Shown here: piece by piece, positions 25,291 through 31,805 of the stretch
Layout of the letters: each line of letters starts with the position of its first letter
Numbering within the stretch: the first letter of the stretch is position 1
Source: a virus
Virus record (IMG/VR): IMGVR_UViG_3300025000_000188
Location: 1-43,622 of that record
Length of the DNA: 43,622 bases
Reading direction: 5' to 3' (one strand)
The notes under the pieces: model-generated
The model's input: the letters and a program-made list of their open reading frames with translations, nothing else
What the model was told of the DNA's origin: nothing
Database searches by the model: none
Program-made: the position numbers and the translations under genes

Positions 25291-25638
25291 ATGATTAAAA
25301 TTAACGGAGTATGGTATTTGAACTCATTACCACTGCACGCGGTAGTGGAATTGGAAAATGGAAGTTTAACTAAATTTTTAATAACTCCATTTAGAGAGTT
25401 GGGTAACAAGGATTTTACAGATTACAAAGGATATCACCCGCGTAAATGCAAGGGACAACAATTGCCTAATTATTTGTATAAATTTTATGGTTTAGAAAAA
25501 AATAACGAATCATTGACAGAAGTAATTCATGTAAGGCTTACGCCGACCGAAAAATCCAAAATTGAAACTTATGGACAAAATTTGGATCCTAAATTAAGTT
25601 CTTCTGAAATTGTAAGAAAATTTATTAGCGATTTATAA
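25291..25638 (+). CDS. Small protein with C-terminal ribbon-helix-helix-like region
   Basis: 115 aa. The N-terminal 60 residues are unknown (IKINGVWYLNSLPLHAVVE). The last 40 (EVIHVRLTPTEKSKIETYG then SSSEIVRKFISDL) have the strand-helix-helix pattern of mobilisation/ribbon-helix-helix proteins. It follows the cysteine protein by 35 bases, so the two may share a transcript. Possibly a co-regulator. Confidence 0.55.
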   Translation: MIKINGVWYLNSLPLHAVVELENGSLTKFLITPFRELGNKDFTDYKGYHPRKCKGQQLPNYLYKFYGLEKNNESLTEVIHVRLTPTEKSKIETYGQNLDPKLSSSEIVRKFISDL

Positions 25639-25650
25639 CGGAGAAATTTT

Positions 25651-25980
25651 ATGGAAAACTTGAAAAGAAAAAGTAGTGGCAAAGAACATTTTTTAATCCG
25701 AATCCTAAAAATCCTGCGAATCCTGCGAAAAAATAAATGCATAATGGGCATAGCTGAACTTGCAGAAATGACTGAAATGTCAGAAAGAAATGTAAGGCGT
25801 GCAAGAGAATTATTGAAAAAATCAGGATATAATATAGTTAGCAGACCAGGACGCGGTGGAGGATATAGATTAGTAGAGGAAAAACTCGACGAAAAGGATT
25901 GGGCAATAATTGAGCAGGCTTTGACTCATAGTCCAAAATTTATTGATAAAATAAGACATATATCCGAAGAGAGGGTATAA
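25651..25980 (+). CDS. Winged-helix transcriptional regulator
   Basis: 109 aa. Residues 35-75 (IAELAEMTEMSERNVRRARE followed by LLKKSGYNIVSRPGRGGGYRL) are a winged helix of the HTH_11 type. The N-terminus is basic, with a short tandem of ATCCTGCGA in the DNA. The stop codon is within a terminator hairpin shared with the next, convergent gene. It may regulate this accessory operon. Confidence 0.75.
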   Translation: MENLKRKSSGKEHFLIRILKILRILRKNKCIMGIAELAEMTEMSERNVRRARELLKKSGYNIVSRPGRGGGYRLVEEKLDEKDWAIIEQALTHSPKFIDKIRHISEERV

Positions 25981-25991
25981 ACCCTCTTTTC
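25969..25991. terminator. Bidirectional terminator between convergent genes
   Basis: Arms AGAGGGT (25970-25976) and ACCCTCT (25981-25987) with an ATAA loop and T-rich flanks on both strands. Both convergent genes end here. Confidence 0.75.
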
Positions 25992-26734
25992 TACAAATCA
26001 GTCCAATTCTTTGAACTCACCTTGCCATTGCTGATAAAAACATCAATTGCCTTCATGGTGAAGCCTTTTTGATAATGAAACATTTCGCTTTTACCCAAAC
26101 CTGCAAGTTCGCTTTCACTCACCATATCAGGCTCTCCTAATATATCTATAACTTCTTGCTTAGTCATTCCCGCTTTTATTTTTTCATAATTTTCTTTCGT
26201 GATTTCTTTATCAACCTTTTCGCTTATAATATCGACTTTTTCGTTTACAGTCTCTGCCGCATTAGATGATACTGAAGCAACAGTAGAAGATACAGGAGCA
26301 GTTTTATTCGATGAAACCCCTAGGATAACCCCAAAAATGATTAACGCCGCAATAACAACAAAAGCAGCAGGTAATTTGTTTTTATTAGGTTTATTGTTCG
26401 AAGTAATACTTTCTTTAATTTCTGATATTTCAGAACCGTCTAAGGATTTTACTTTATTTATAATTTCAGCTTCCAATATTTCTGTTTTTTCTTCTAATCT
26501 TTTGCCAATCTTAAACACATCTAAAAGAGCCCAAAACCCTAAACCTCCAAGTGTAAACGTCATAGCCATAGCTTTCTTAGTATCACCAAGATAGTATCTA
26601 TGTCCTCCAATGCCTCCTGTAAACCACCATGCTAAATACATAACAGTTTTGCTCTTTTTCTTTTTATCTAACTCACTTTGTACTATTGCTAATTGTTCCG
26701 TGGACAAATCCTTTTTCAATAACATGTTATTCAT
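25991..26734 (-). CDS. TM2-domain membrane protein with BamE/SmpA-like C-terminus
   Basis: 247 aa. After an N-terminal charged helix come two membrane spans with the TM2 signature (FTGGIGGHRYYLG at about 38-50). A third span lies near 120-142. Then a Ser/Val linker and a domain starting NYEKIKAGMTKQEVIDILGE, the pattern of SmpA/OmlA and DUF3862 lipoproteins. The second domain would be outside the cell. AGGGGGAT ribosome site on the minus strand. It is most likely a lysogenic conversion protein; the partner is unknown. Confidence 0.75.
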   Translation of the reverse strand: MNNMLLKKDLSTEQLAIVQSELDKKKKSKTVMYLAWWFTGGIGGHRYYLGDTKKAMAMTFTLGGLGFWALLDVFKIGKRLEEKTEILEAEIINKVKSLDGSEISEIKESITSNNKPNKNKLPAAFVVIAALIIFGVILGVSSNKTAPVSSTVASVSSNAAETVNEKVDIISEKVDKEITKENYEKIKAGMTKQEVIDILGEPDMVSESELAGLGKSEMFHYQKGFTMKAIDVFISNGKVSSKNWTDL

Positions 26735-26976
26735 AAAAATCCCCCTTATGTAAATTATTTACTAATTCTTATCATAAAAATTACAACAAAACAATACTTT
26801 TTACATAAACAGTCAATTTATCTTATTATTCGACAAATTATAAGAAAATTTGCATTTCATGCGTCAAAAGATGCATTTCGCGTATTTTAATTGCTATTTA
26901 TTTCTTAGCCATATAGAATATATAAATTATGTAAACTGCGCGCGGCAAAAAAACATAAAGAAAGAAGGCAAAATAA
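26735..26976. other. AT-rich noncoding stretch between minus-strand genes
   Basis: About 240 bases. It contains two TGCATTTC direct repeats near 26850-26875, a GCGCGCG run near 26940, and no convincing consensus promoter, although a weak TTGACT-like box lies on the minus strand. The promoter of the TM2 gene must be here or upstream. Confidence 0.5.
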
Positions 26977-27168
26977 TTATTTTTTCTTTTTAATATTTAG
27001 TTTTGATCTTGATTTTTTCTTTTTGATATAAGCGATATATTGTATTAATATTTTGGTGATAAATTTATTTACCATTAGCATTTGATTTGAAGCTAACTCA
27101 TCAAGTTCATCAAGCAAATCTTTTGGTAAAGTAATTGTAATTCGAGTATTGGTTTCTCTGATAGCCAT
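26977..27168 (-). CDS. Ribbon-helix-helix DNA-binding protein
   Basis: 63 aa from ATG 27168 on the minus strand. NTRITITLPKDLLDELDELA is a standard ribbon-helix-helix strand and first helix; the C-terminus is very basic (KKKSRSKLNIKKKK). It has its own promoter, with two tandem operator-like 12-mers immediately upstream of the -35. It lies divergent to a small plus-strand gene, so it probably controls both. Confidence 0.85.
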   Translation of the reverse strand: MAIRETNTRITITLPKDLLDELDELASNQMLMVNKFITKILIQYIAYIKKKKSRSKLNIKKKK

Positions 27169-27184
27169 TTTTTCACCACTTTTT

Positions 27185-27237
27185 ATATTATGTATTAGAT
27201 TAGCATATATCAAAAAGTGTGCACTAAAGTGTGCACT
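27185..27237 (-). promoter_or_regulatory. Promoter and tandem operator of the ribbon-helix-helix gene
   Basis: Minus-strand TTGATA (27208-27213), 17-base spacer, TAATAT (27185-27190). Directly upstream lie two perfect gapless 12-base repeats AAAGTGTGCACT (27214-27225 and 27226-27237), each near-palindromic around AGTG/CACT, as expected of an operator bound by paired ribbon-helix-helix dimers. Confidence 0.75.
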
Positions 27238-27283
27238 TTCTTTGACTAAAATAAAAAAATATGCATAAGAGGAGCGGGCACAA

Positions 27284-27532
27284 ATGATTAGAAGTAGTAA
27301 AGCATTTAAAGAATTTGTAGTAAAGAGATGCGAGGAAATATTAAAGGAAAATAATGAATATAATAAATTGCTAAAACAAAGCAATGAAATAATAAAAGAT
27401 TTAATGTCTGAGTTGTCCGAAGAAAACAAAGAGACATTTTTAAAATACGAATTAATAAATGCAAAAATGCAATCATTAATTGAGACGTCAATATATGTAA
27501 TTGCGTTGAGTGATGCAAAACAAATATTTTAA
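27284..27532 (+). CDS. Small helical protein divergent to the ribbon-helix-helix gene
   Basis: 82 aa, AGAGGAG ribosome site. All-helical with heptad-like charge pattern (EFVVKRCEEILKENNEYNKL, IIKDLMSELSEENKETF). It shares the operator region of the divergent DNA-binding protein. Could be a partner in a two-gene regulatory or toxin-antitoxin pair; no known family. Confidence 0.6.
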   Translation: MIRSSKAFKEFVVKRCEEILKENNEYNKLLKQSNEIIKDLMSELSEENKETFLKYELINAKMQSLIETSIYVIALSDAKQIF

Positions 27533-27535
27533 AAG

Positions 27536-27553
27536 TTGCAACCCATTTTGCAA
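27536..27553. repeat. attP arm-like repeat, left
   Basis: TTGCAACCCATTTTGCAA. A nearly identical copy lies at 27826-27842 across the tRNA-Leu core. Candidate integrase arm-type site; binding is inferred. Confidence 0.5.
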
Positions 27554-27707
27554 TCCTCATAAATTGTTGATTGACAAAAGTTATTCGTTTGGCAACAAAT
27601 TATATTTGTAAAATAAACTTATAGCTTATAGATGTCGAAAAACAAAAGCATTACAAAAATACCACCAGTAAAGAGTTGACAGATTAGCAACTAAAATCTG
27701 AATCGTT

Positions 27708-27767
27708 GGACTTAAAATCCTGCGAGACTTACCTCTCGTACCGGTTCGATTCCGGTCTCCGGCACCA
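27708..27767 (+). other. attP core: 3' portion of tRNA-Leu(UAA)
   Basis: The segment holds the tRNA-Leu anticodon loop CTTAAAA, the long variable arm with CGAGA/TCTCG pairing, the T arm CCGG-TTCGATT-CCGG, and the acceptor strand CTCCGGC with CCA. The matching 5' half (GCCGGAG, D arm) is absent: the bases before 27708 do not pair with the anticodon stem. This is the pattern of a phage attachment core that restores the tRNA on integration. Confidence 0.88.
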
Positions 27768-27770
27768 GTA

Positions 27771-27812
27771 AAATGGAGGGTTTAGACAAAAACTAAACTC
27801 TCCATTTTTTTA
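27771..27812 (+). terminator. Strong terminator just after the tRNA-Leu core
   Basis: Arms AAATGGAGGGTTTAG (27771-27785) and CTAAACTCTCCATTT (27793-27807) pair over 15 bases with one G-U and a 7-base loop, then a T-run. After integration it would terminate the host tRNA transcript; in the phage it blocks readthrough into the integrase. Confidence 0.88.
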
Positions 27813-27825
27813 TTAAAATCTAAGT

Positions 27826-27842
27826 TTGCAACCCATTTGCAA
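27826..27842. repeat. attP arm-like repeat, right
   Basis: TTGCAACCCATTTGCAA, nearly the same as the copy at 27536. Candidate arm-type site. Confidence 0.5.
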
Positions 27843-27944
27843 CCTTGAATATTTTTCCATCTAGTTTATGACACAAATAAATACTAATATTGTAGATAAA
27901 AACATTAAGCAAATAAAAGGATTTTTATTTACAAGATTAAAACA

Positions 27945-29021
27945 TCAACTTAGTTTTAGTACTTTATTAAGCTTATCAGCAGCTTCTTGCTGCATTTTAC
28001 TCGTAACATGTTGATATATTTTTTGAGTAATTTGCGGAGTCGAGTGCCCAAGGAAATCGGCTACTATTTTTGAATCTACGCCATGCCCTAACAACATGGT
28101 TGCAGTGAAATGCCTTAAGTCATGTAATCTGATATGAGGTAATCCGTGTTTTTTTAAAAGATTTTTAAATCTATGTGAATAATTTCCTCCATTTTCAGGA
28201 GTGCCATCTTGTTTTGGAAAAACATATGCATCTCCAATGCCTTGATACTTTTTTAAAATATTCTTAATATCTGATGGAAAAATAAAGCTTCTAAAACTAG
28301 TTTTATTTTTAGGCTTTTTGATTATTATTCCTTTAGATGTAGGCACTGCCGCTTGTCGTACATGAATAATATTATTGTCTAAATCTACGTCGGACCACCT
28401 TAAACCCATGATTTCGGAACGTCTTAAACCGCACATTCCTCCTAATACAATAACCAATTCATCCTTTGTGCCTTTTATGCATTTTAACAACTTATTATAT
28501 TCTTCTTCAGTGTAAATATTTGATTCGTATTCTTTTTGCTCTGGCAATATTACAAATGAACATGGATTTCTAGTTAATAATTCATTGCTTATTGCATCAT
28601 TAAATGCTTTCCTCAAAATTGCATGTTGTTGTCTAATATTAATCCCTTTTTCCGTTTGCTTATTATAAAATTCTTGTACGTGAATAGGCTTAATTTTTGA
28701 TAGTATCATTTTGCCAAGCGACGGAATTATATGCTTCTTAATATGAGATGTGTATCCATCTATAGTCATAGGAGCCTTTGTAATACAATAAACTTCTAGC
28801 CATGTTTTTAAATAAGACTCTAGTGTTAATTTATTTGACTTTATAAAATCACCCGAATCCACTTTTGCTTTACATGCGTTCATTTGTCGCACTACTACCT
28901 TTCTCTTGACATCTCTAAACCATTCTCGCTTTCTTTCGCCAGTAATTGGGTCTTTTTTTAATTCTACATAGCCTATCCACGGACCTCCTTGCGTTCTTTG
29001 AAACGGATTCTTTGACGCCAT
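27945..29021 (-). CDS. int: Tyrosine site-specific integrase
   Basis: 358 aa. N-terminal arm-binding domain (residues 1-60), core-binding SAM-like domain (65-160) and a catalytic domain with Arg200 (GGMCGLRRSE), His300 and Arg303 (LHDLRH), His326 (FLGHS) and nucleophile Tyr336 (KIYQHV). It joins attP to the bacterial tRNA-Leu. It lies 2 bases after the repressor gene on the minus strand, so both share the leftward lysogeny promoter. It sits directly beside the attachment core. Confidence 0.96.
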   Translation of the reverse strand: MASKNPFQRTQGGPWIGYVELKKDPITGERKREWFRDVKRKVVVRQMNACKAKVDSGDFIKSNKLTLESYLKTWLEVYCITKAPMTIDGYTSHIKKHIIPSLGKMILSKIKPIHVQEFYNKQTEKGINIRQQHAILRKAFNDAISNELLTRNPCSFVILPEQKEYESNIYTEEEYNKLLKCIKGTKDELVIVLGGMCGLRRSEIMGLRWSDVDLDNNIIHVRQAAVPTSKGIIIKKPKNKTSFRSFIFPSDIKNILKKYQGIGDAYVFPKQDGTPENGGNYSHRFKNLLKKHGLPHIRLHDLRHFTATMLLGHGVDSKIVADFLGHSTPQITQKIYQHVTSKMQQEAADKLNKVLKLS

Positions 29022-29023
29022 TT

Positions 29024-29383
29024 TTACACACCTCTATTCTTGGTACTTATTATTACTCTTATTATTCGTTCTAAGTCATCGGCAGATAGTCCTGACTCAT
29101 ATGCAAGTTGTGCGACTTCTATAAATCTATTAGCTTCCTCTTTAAATTCGGGAACTTGTTGCATATGAACTAAAGATAAATATCTATTATCTGTATTTCC
29201 AACGAGCCAATCAATCGATACTTTGAAATAAAGAGCTAATTTTACGACAAAATCTATATCAGGAGCACGTAATTCATTTTCATACCTTGATAACGTAGAT
29301 TTATAAGTATCAAGTCTTTCAGCGAGCTCCTCTAGAGTTAGTCCCACTTCCTCTCTTAATTGTTTAATTCTTTCTGAAAACAT
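29024..29383 (-). CDS. CI-like repressor, short XRE type
   Basis: 119 aa. An N-terminal XRE helix-turn-helix (FSERIKQLREEVGLTLEELA to STLSRYENELRAPDI, residues 2-45) is followed by a hydrophobic segment SIDWLVGNTDNRYL and a helical tail. There is no S24 peptidase domain, so induction would not be by RecA-stimulated self-cleavage. GGGGGTGA ribosome site on the minus strand. It most likely holds the divergent promoters off. Confidence 0.88.
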   Translation of the reverse strand: MFSERIKQLREEVGLTLEELAERLDTYKSTLSRYENELRAPDIDFVVKLALYFKVSIDWLVGNTDNRYLSLVHMQQVPEFKEEANRFIEVAQLAYESGLSADDLERIIRVIISTKNRGV

Positions 29384-29408
29384 TTAATATCACCCCCTTT
29401 TTGTAATT

Positions 29409-29437
29409 ATTATACAATACTATTTCCCAAATGACAA
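29409..29437 (-). promoter_or_regulatory. Leftward lysogeny promoter
   Basis: Minus-strand TTGTCA (29432-29437), 17-base spacer, TATAAT (29409-29414). The spacer contains TTTCCCAAAT, an operator-like half-site. It drives repressor and integrase. Confidence 0.85.
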
Positions 29438-29537
29438 TAAAATATTCCCGAAATACAAAAATAATTTATAATTTAGCTTGACAAGTAAAATAAAAATAAA
29501 ATATAATGGGAATATAGAGTTACCAAACGGGAATTTT
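29422..29537. promoter_or_regulatory. Operator half-sites of the divergent control region
   Basis: The TTCCC motif recurs as TTTCCCAAAT (29423-29432) and ATTCCCGAAAT (29443-29453) and in the reverse orientation as GGGAATAT (29508-29515) and GGGAATTTT (29529-29537). A perfect dyad of the same motif occurs at 29792-29807. These are likely binding sites of repressor and Cro. Confidence 0.65.
29478..29507 (+). promoter_or_regulatory. Rightward early promoter
   Basis: TTGACA (29478-29483), 18-base spacer, TATAAT (29502-29507), with GGGAATAT directly downstream. It drives Cro-like and early genes and should be repressed in the lysogen. Confidence 0.88.
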
Positions 29538-29553
29538 AAAGGGGTGAATATAT

Positions 29554-29811
29554 TTGAAGAAAAAAACTAAACGAGGCAAGCCTAAGCAAAACGTACCAAT
29601 GTATCCAAACCTAGAAGCTGAAATAATAAGACAAGGAAGGACGCATGCTGATATATCTCTAAAAATAGGAATTAATCCTTCTACTTTTAGTGAAAAAATC
29701 AATGGTAAAACTAAGCCTCTCGATATTGAACAGTGCAAGATAATGAGCGTAGAACTTAATGAGAGCTTAGACTATCTTTTTATGTGTAATAGTTCCCAAA
29801 AGGGAACATAA
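29554..29811 (+). CDS. Cro-like XRE regulator
   Basis: 85 aa from TTG 29554 with GGGGTGA upstream. Residues 20-70 (AEIIRQGRTHADISLKIGIN, then PSTFSEKINGKTKP) are an XRE helix-turn-helix. Basic N-terminus. First gene of the rightward early transcript, opposite the repressor. Confidence 0.85.
   Translation: MKKKTKRGKPKQNVPMYPNLEAEIIRQGRTHADISLKIGINPSTFSEKINGKTKPLDIEQCKIMSVELNESLDYLFMCNSSQKGT
29792..29807. promoter_or_regulatory. Perfect operator dyad at the end of the Cro-like gene
   Basis: GTTCCC-AAAA-GGGAAC. It uses the same TTCCC half-sites as the divergent promoter region. It lies within the last codons of the Cro-like gene and upstream of the next gene. Confidence 0.7.
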
Positions 29812-29881
29812 AGTTTCAATAAACAAATAATTACCGAACATTGACAAGTGAATGAAGTGAGTAGTAGAGGGGGTGAGTTGA

Positions 29882-30043
29882 GTGGATAAAGAATTAGAAG
29901 AAAAATCAAATGAGGATATAAAAAATAAGCTTGAGAAATTTATACTAAAAGCTTTGGATAAAGAAAGCATTTCCGACAAAGAATTAGAAGTTTTACCGGA
30001 AATGCTCAAAATTTGGATACAACTAAATACTAGTCCTATTTAG
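29882..30043 (+). CDS. Small acidic protein of unknown function
   Basis: 53 aa from GTG 29882 with GAGGGGGTGA upstream. Very charged helical sequence (DKELEEKSNEDIKNKLEKF), ending KIWIQLNTSPI. Its 3' end overlaps the convergent minus-strand gene by 8 bases. Early-region gene; unknown role. Confidence 0.65.
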   Translation: MDKELEEKSNEDIKNKLEKFILKALDKESISDKELEVLPEMLKIWIQLNTSPI

Positions 30044-30188
30044 TTTCAAAGCTATCCAGTGCTTTTTTAAACGCTTTTAGAACTTCAACTGCATCATTGG
30101 AGTTTATTGCAACAGTAGTATTTTTATTATTCCAAGACGTAATGAATGCAATTGTTAGTTCTGAAGCTAACTCGGTATTATTTTTCAT
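30036..30188 (-). CDS. Small minus-strand phage protein
   Basis: 50 aa from ATG 30188 on the minus strand, GGGAGGTG upstream. Sequence TELASELTIAFITSWNNKNT then DAVEVLKAFKKALDSFE. It lies against the direction of the early operon. A strong extended -10 (TGGTATAAT) is upstream. Its Shine-Dalgarno is inside a hairpin. Such small opposing genes occur next to Cro in many Firmicutes phages; function unknown. Confidence 0.7.
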   Translation of the reverse strand: MKNNTELASELTIAFITSWNNKNTTVAINSNDAVEVLKAFKKALDSFETK

Positions 30189-30197
30189 CAGTAACAC

Positions 30198-30221
30198 CTC
30201 CCTTCTTGGGAGATTATACCA
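30198..30221 (-). promoter_or_regulatory. Extended -10 promoter and hairpin over the ribosome site
   Basis: Minus-strand TGGTATAAT (30213-30221). Immediately downstream CTCCC (30208-30212 on this strand) can pair with GGGAG (30198-30202) of the ribosome site, loop AAGAA. If the transcript includes both arms, translation could be masked. Confidence 0.55.
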
Positions 30222-30252
30222 CAAACTAATAATTATTAAGGGGTGAATTAAA

Positions 30253-30456
30253 TTGAGACAAATACTAAGAAATATGATGAAGAAAAAAATGGGAACGAAC
30301 AAAATTGCAAACGCCTGGCGTGAGTATCAAATCGAGAAGTTTGGAGAAAAGTTTCATTTATTTAAATTATTATTGCCTTGCAAGTACCCAAGAAGGGCAA
30401 CGAAACAATTTGCAATAATTAATGCAAAAAGAAATTTTAAAAAGCTATTTTTATAA
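30253..30456 (+). CDS. Small basic early protein
   Basis: 67 aa from TTG 30253 with GGGGTGA upstream. Arg/Lys-rich (MGTNKIANAWREYQIEKFGE; KYPRRATKQFAIINAKR). Could be nucleic acid-binding. Unknown family. Confidence 0.6.
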   Translation: MRQILRNMMKKKMGTNKIANAWREYQIEKFGEKFHLFKLLLPCKYPRRATKQFAIINAKRNFKKLFL

Positions 30457-30496
30457 TTTTAATAAATTCATAATGCGACCCAAGGGGGACTTCAAA

Positions 30497-30910
30497 ATGA
30501 TAGGAAAATGTATATGCGGAAAAAGAACTCAAGTTTTTAAGTATTTCGGAAATGATGTTTGCGTTGACTGCATGAACAAAATAATGGTTACTACCGAGAA
30601 ATTGGCTCCAATACTATCGATTAAATCTATATTGATAATTAACCAGGACAAAGACAAAAGACATGCAATAACTAAAACATGGGGCGAGGAATACTTTCAC
30701 AATGGTAAACTTTTCGGCTACAACATTTACGGCAGAAAGTGCACTACAGGAAAGAAGGTTTTACTTGGCACATACGACGAAGAGCACGACATGAAGCAGG
30801 TGTTGGCTGAGATATACAAATTTATGGACATCGGAATTGAAGCGTACTATATGCCAGAAAGCATTACAGATGAGGAGACTGAGGAACTAATGACAGGAGG
30901 TGGATATTGA
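30497..30910 (+). CDS. Cysteine-rich early protein
   Basis: 137 aa from ATG 30497 with AAGGGGGAC upstream. A metal-site pattern CICGK...CVDCMN near residues 5-26 heads the protein; the remainder is a strand-rich domain (GKLFGYNIYGRKCTTGKKVL). Unknown role. The next gene starts at its stop region. Confidence 0.65.
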   Translation: MIGKCICGKRTQVFKYFGNDVCVDCMNKIMVTTEKLAPILSIKSILIINQDKDKRHAITKTWGEEYFHNGKLFGYNIYGRKCTTGKKVLLGTYDEEHDMKQVLAEIYKFMDIGIEAYYMPESITDEETEELMTGGGY

Positions 30911-31071
30911 TGGTTAGTGCATTGATTATTTTAGGGATTACTTCGGCACTTTTTGTAGGTGCATACTTAGGCAGGGAAGAAGGATATCAAGAAGGGATTA
31001 AAGATGGTCGAAAATTAATTGTTATCGAAAAGAAAGAAGGTGGAGTGATTGAACTTAGAAATTATGCATGA
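30910..31071 (+). CDS. Small single-span membrane protein
   Basis: 53 aa. N-terminal membrane stretch SALIILGITSALFVGAYLG, then a charged tail with a Glu-Gly repeat (REEGYQEGIKDGRK). AGGAGGTGG ribosome site. The end overlaps the next gene by 23 bases. This build is common in phage early regions; role unknown. Confidence 0.7.
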   Translation: MVSALIILGITSALFVGAYLGREEGYQEGIKDGRKLIVIEKKEGGVIELRNYA

Positions 31072-31330
31072 GGCAAGATTGAGGGAATTAAAGAAGCTTA
31101 ATGAGGTTGAATTCTTAGAACGAAAAATTGAAAGAAGGCGTTTGTTTGCCGAGATTATGGAAGATGAATACAATGCCACCGGGAATGAAAAAGCATTAAA
31201 AACAGCCCAATTTATTAACTGGACTGTTATCCCTAGATTACAAAAACGTATCTGCGAAATACGAAATCAAAACGAAAGGGGACTTTACAATGATTATATC
31301 AAAAATCAAAGAGATTTGGCAAGATTTTAA
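31049..31330 (+). CDS. Helical early protein
   Basis: 93 aa from TTG 31049 with GGTGGAG upstream; ATG 31064 is an alternative. All-helical, highly charged (EFLERKIERRRLFAEIMEDE). No recognised family. Confidence 0.65.
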   Translation: MNLEIMHEARLRELKKLNEVEFLERKIERRRLFAEIMEDEYNATGNEKALKTAQFINWTVIPRLQKRICEIRNQNERGLYNDYIKNQRDLARF

Positions 31331-31496
31331 ACAAGTTTTAGTAATTAGGTTTAGCAGACATAAGTTTTTTACCATTCATTATAGGTATGGTGGAGATATC
31401 GAGAGTCAAATAAGTTGCGCTAAACGTAATACTATTAAAACTCTTAAAGACCTAAAAAAAGACTACTACATAGACAAAATAAGAGGGGTGTGCTAA
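31290..31496 (+). CDS. Small basic protein
   Basis: 68 aa from ATG 31290 with AGGGGA upstream, inside the previous gene's 3' end (41-base overlap). Basic pattern IWQDFKQVLVIRFSRHKFF. Unknown. Confidence 0.65.
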   Translation: MIISKIKEIWQDFKQVLVIRFSRHKFFTIHYRYGGDIESQISCAKRNTIKTLKDLKKDYYIDKIRGVC

Positions 31497-31805
31497 ATGG
31501 TATTTGATTTAAAAGGCAATCTAGTACGAGAATCACCTACACCTGCAGTTTATGAATTTGATAGCAAATTTGATAAGGCAATAGAAAATATTAGCGTTGA
31601 TTTGCTTGCAGATAATGATGAACTAAATGAGGTTATTGATGTTGGATATGAATACGAAACACAACTAGAAGAGGTACATAGTTACTTTAGAAGCCGTCTT
31701 GGGTCTTGCAGAATGAGAGAAGATGAAGTGGTAAAGGAAATTGATTTTATCGAAAACATAGGAAAACTACTTGGTTACAACAATGAACAAACAAGATCTA
31801 CTTGA
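31497..31805 (+). CDS. Acidic early protein
   Basis: 102 aa, AGGGGTG ribosome site. Acidic helical sequence (KAIENISVDLLADNDELNEV). It ends inside the SMC-like gene start. Perhaps a partner of the recombination module; no family recognised. Confidence 0.65.
   Translation: MVFDLKGNLVRESPTPAVYEFDSKFDKAIENISVDLLADNDELNEVIDVGYEYETQLEEVHSYFRSRLGSCRMREDEVVKEIDFIENIGKLLGYNNEQTRST

Larger units (their letters stand above)
27533..27944. other. Attachment region (attP) and flanks
   Basis: About 410 bases with no gene between the small plus-strand gene and the integrase stop. It holds the tRNA-Leu-derived core at 27708-27767, a strong terminator, two TTGCAACCC-type repeats, and two copies of CACCAGTAAA exactly 100 bases apart (27663-27672 and 27763-27772). 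The organisation is typical of a tyrosine-integrase attP. Confidence 0.8.

Noticed and set aside
26199-26594. Plus-strand frame opposite the TM2 gene
   Set aside because: The minus-strand protein has the TM2 signature and a ribosome site. The plus frame has neither.
27169-27429. Longer version of the ribbon-helix-helix gene beginning at 27429
   Set aside because: It would include the promoter and operator as coding sequence. The family starts at Met 27168.
27306-27560. Minus-strand frame opposite the 82-aa protein
   Set aside because: No start signals; the plus-strand gene has an AGAGGAG site.
27708-27767. Functional phage tRNA-Leu gene
   Set aside because: The 5' half that should pair with CTCCGGC and the D arm are absent. 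It is an attachment core.
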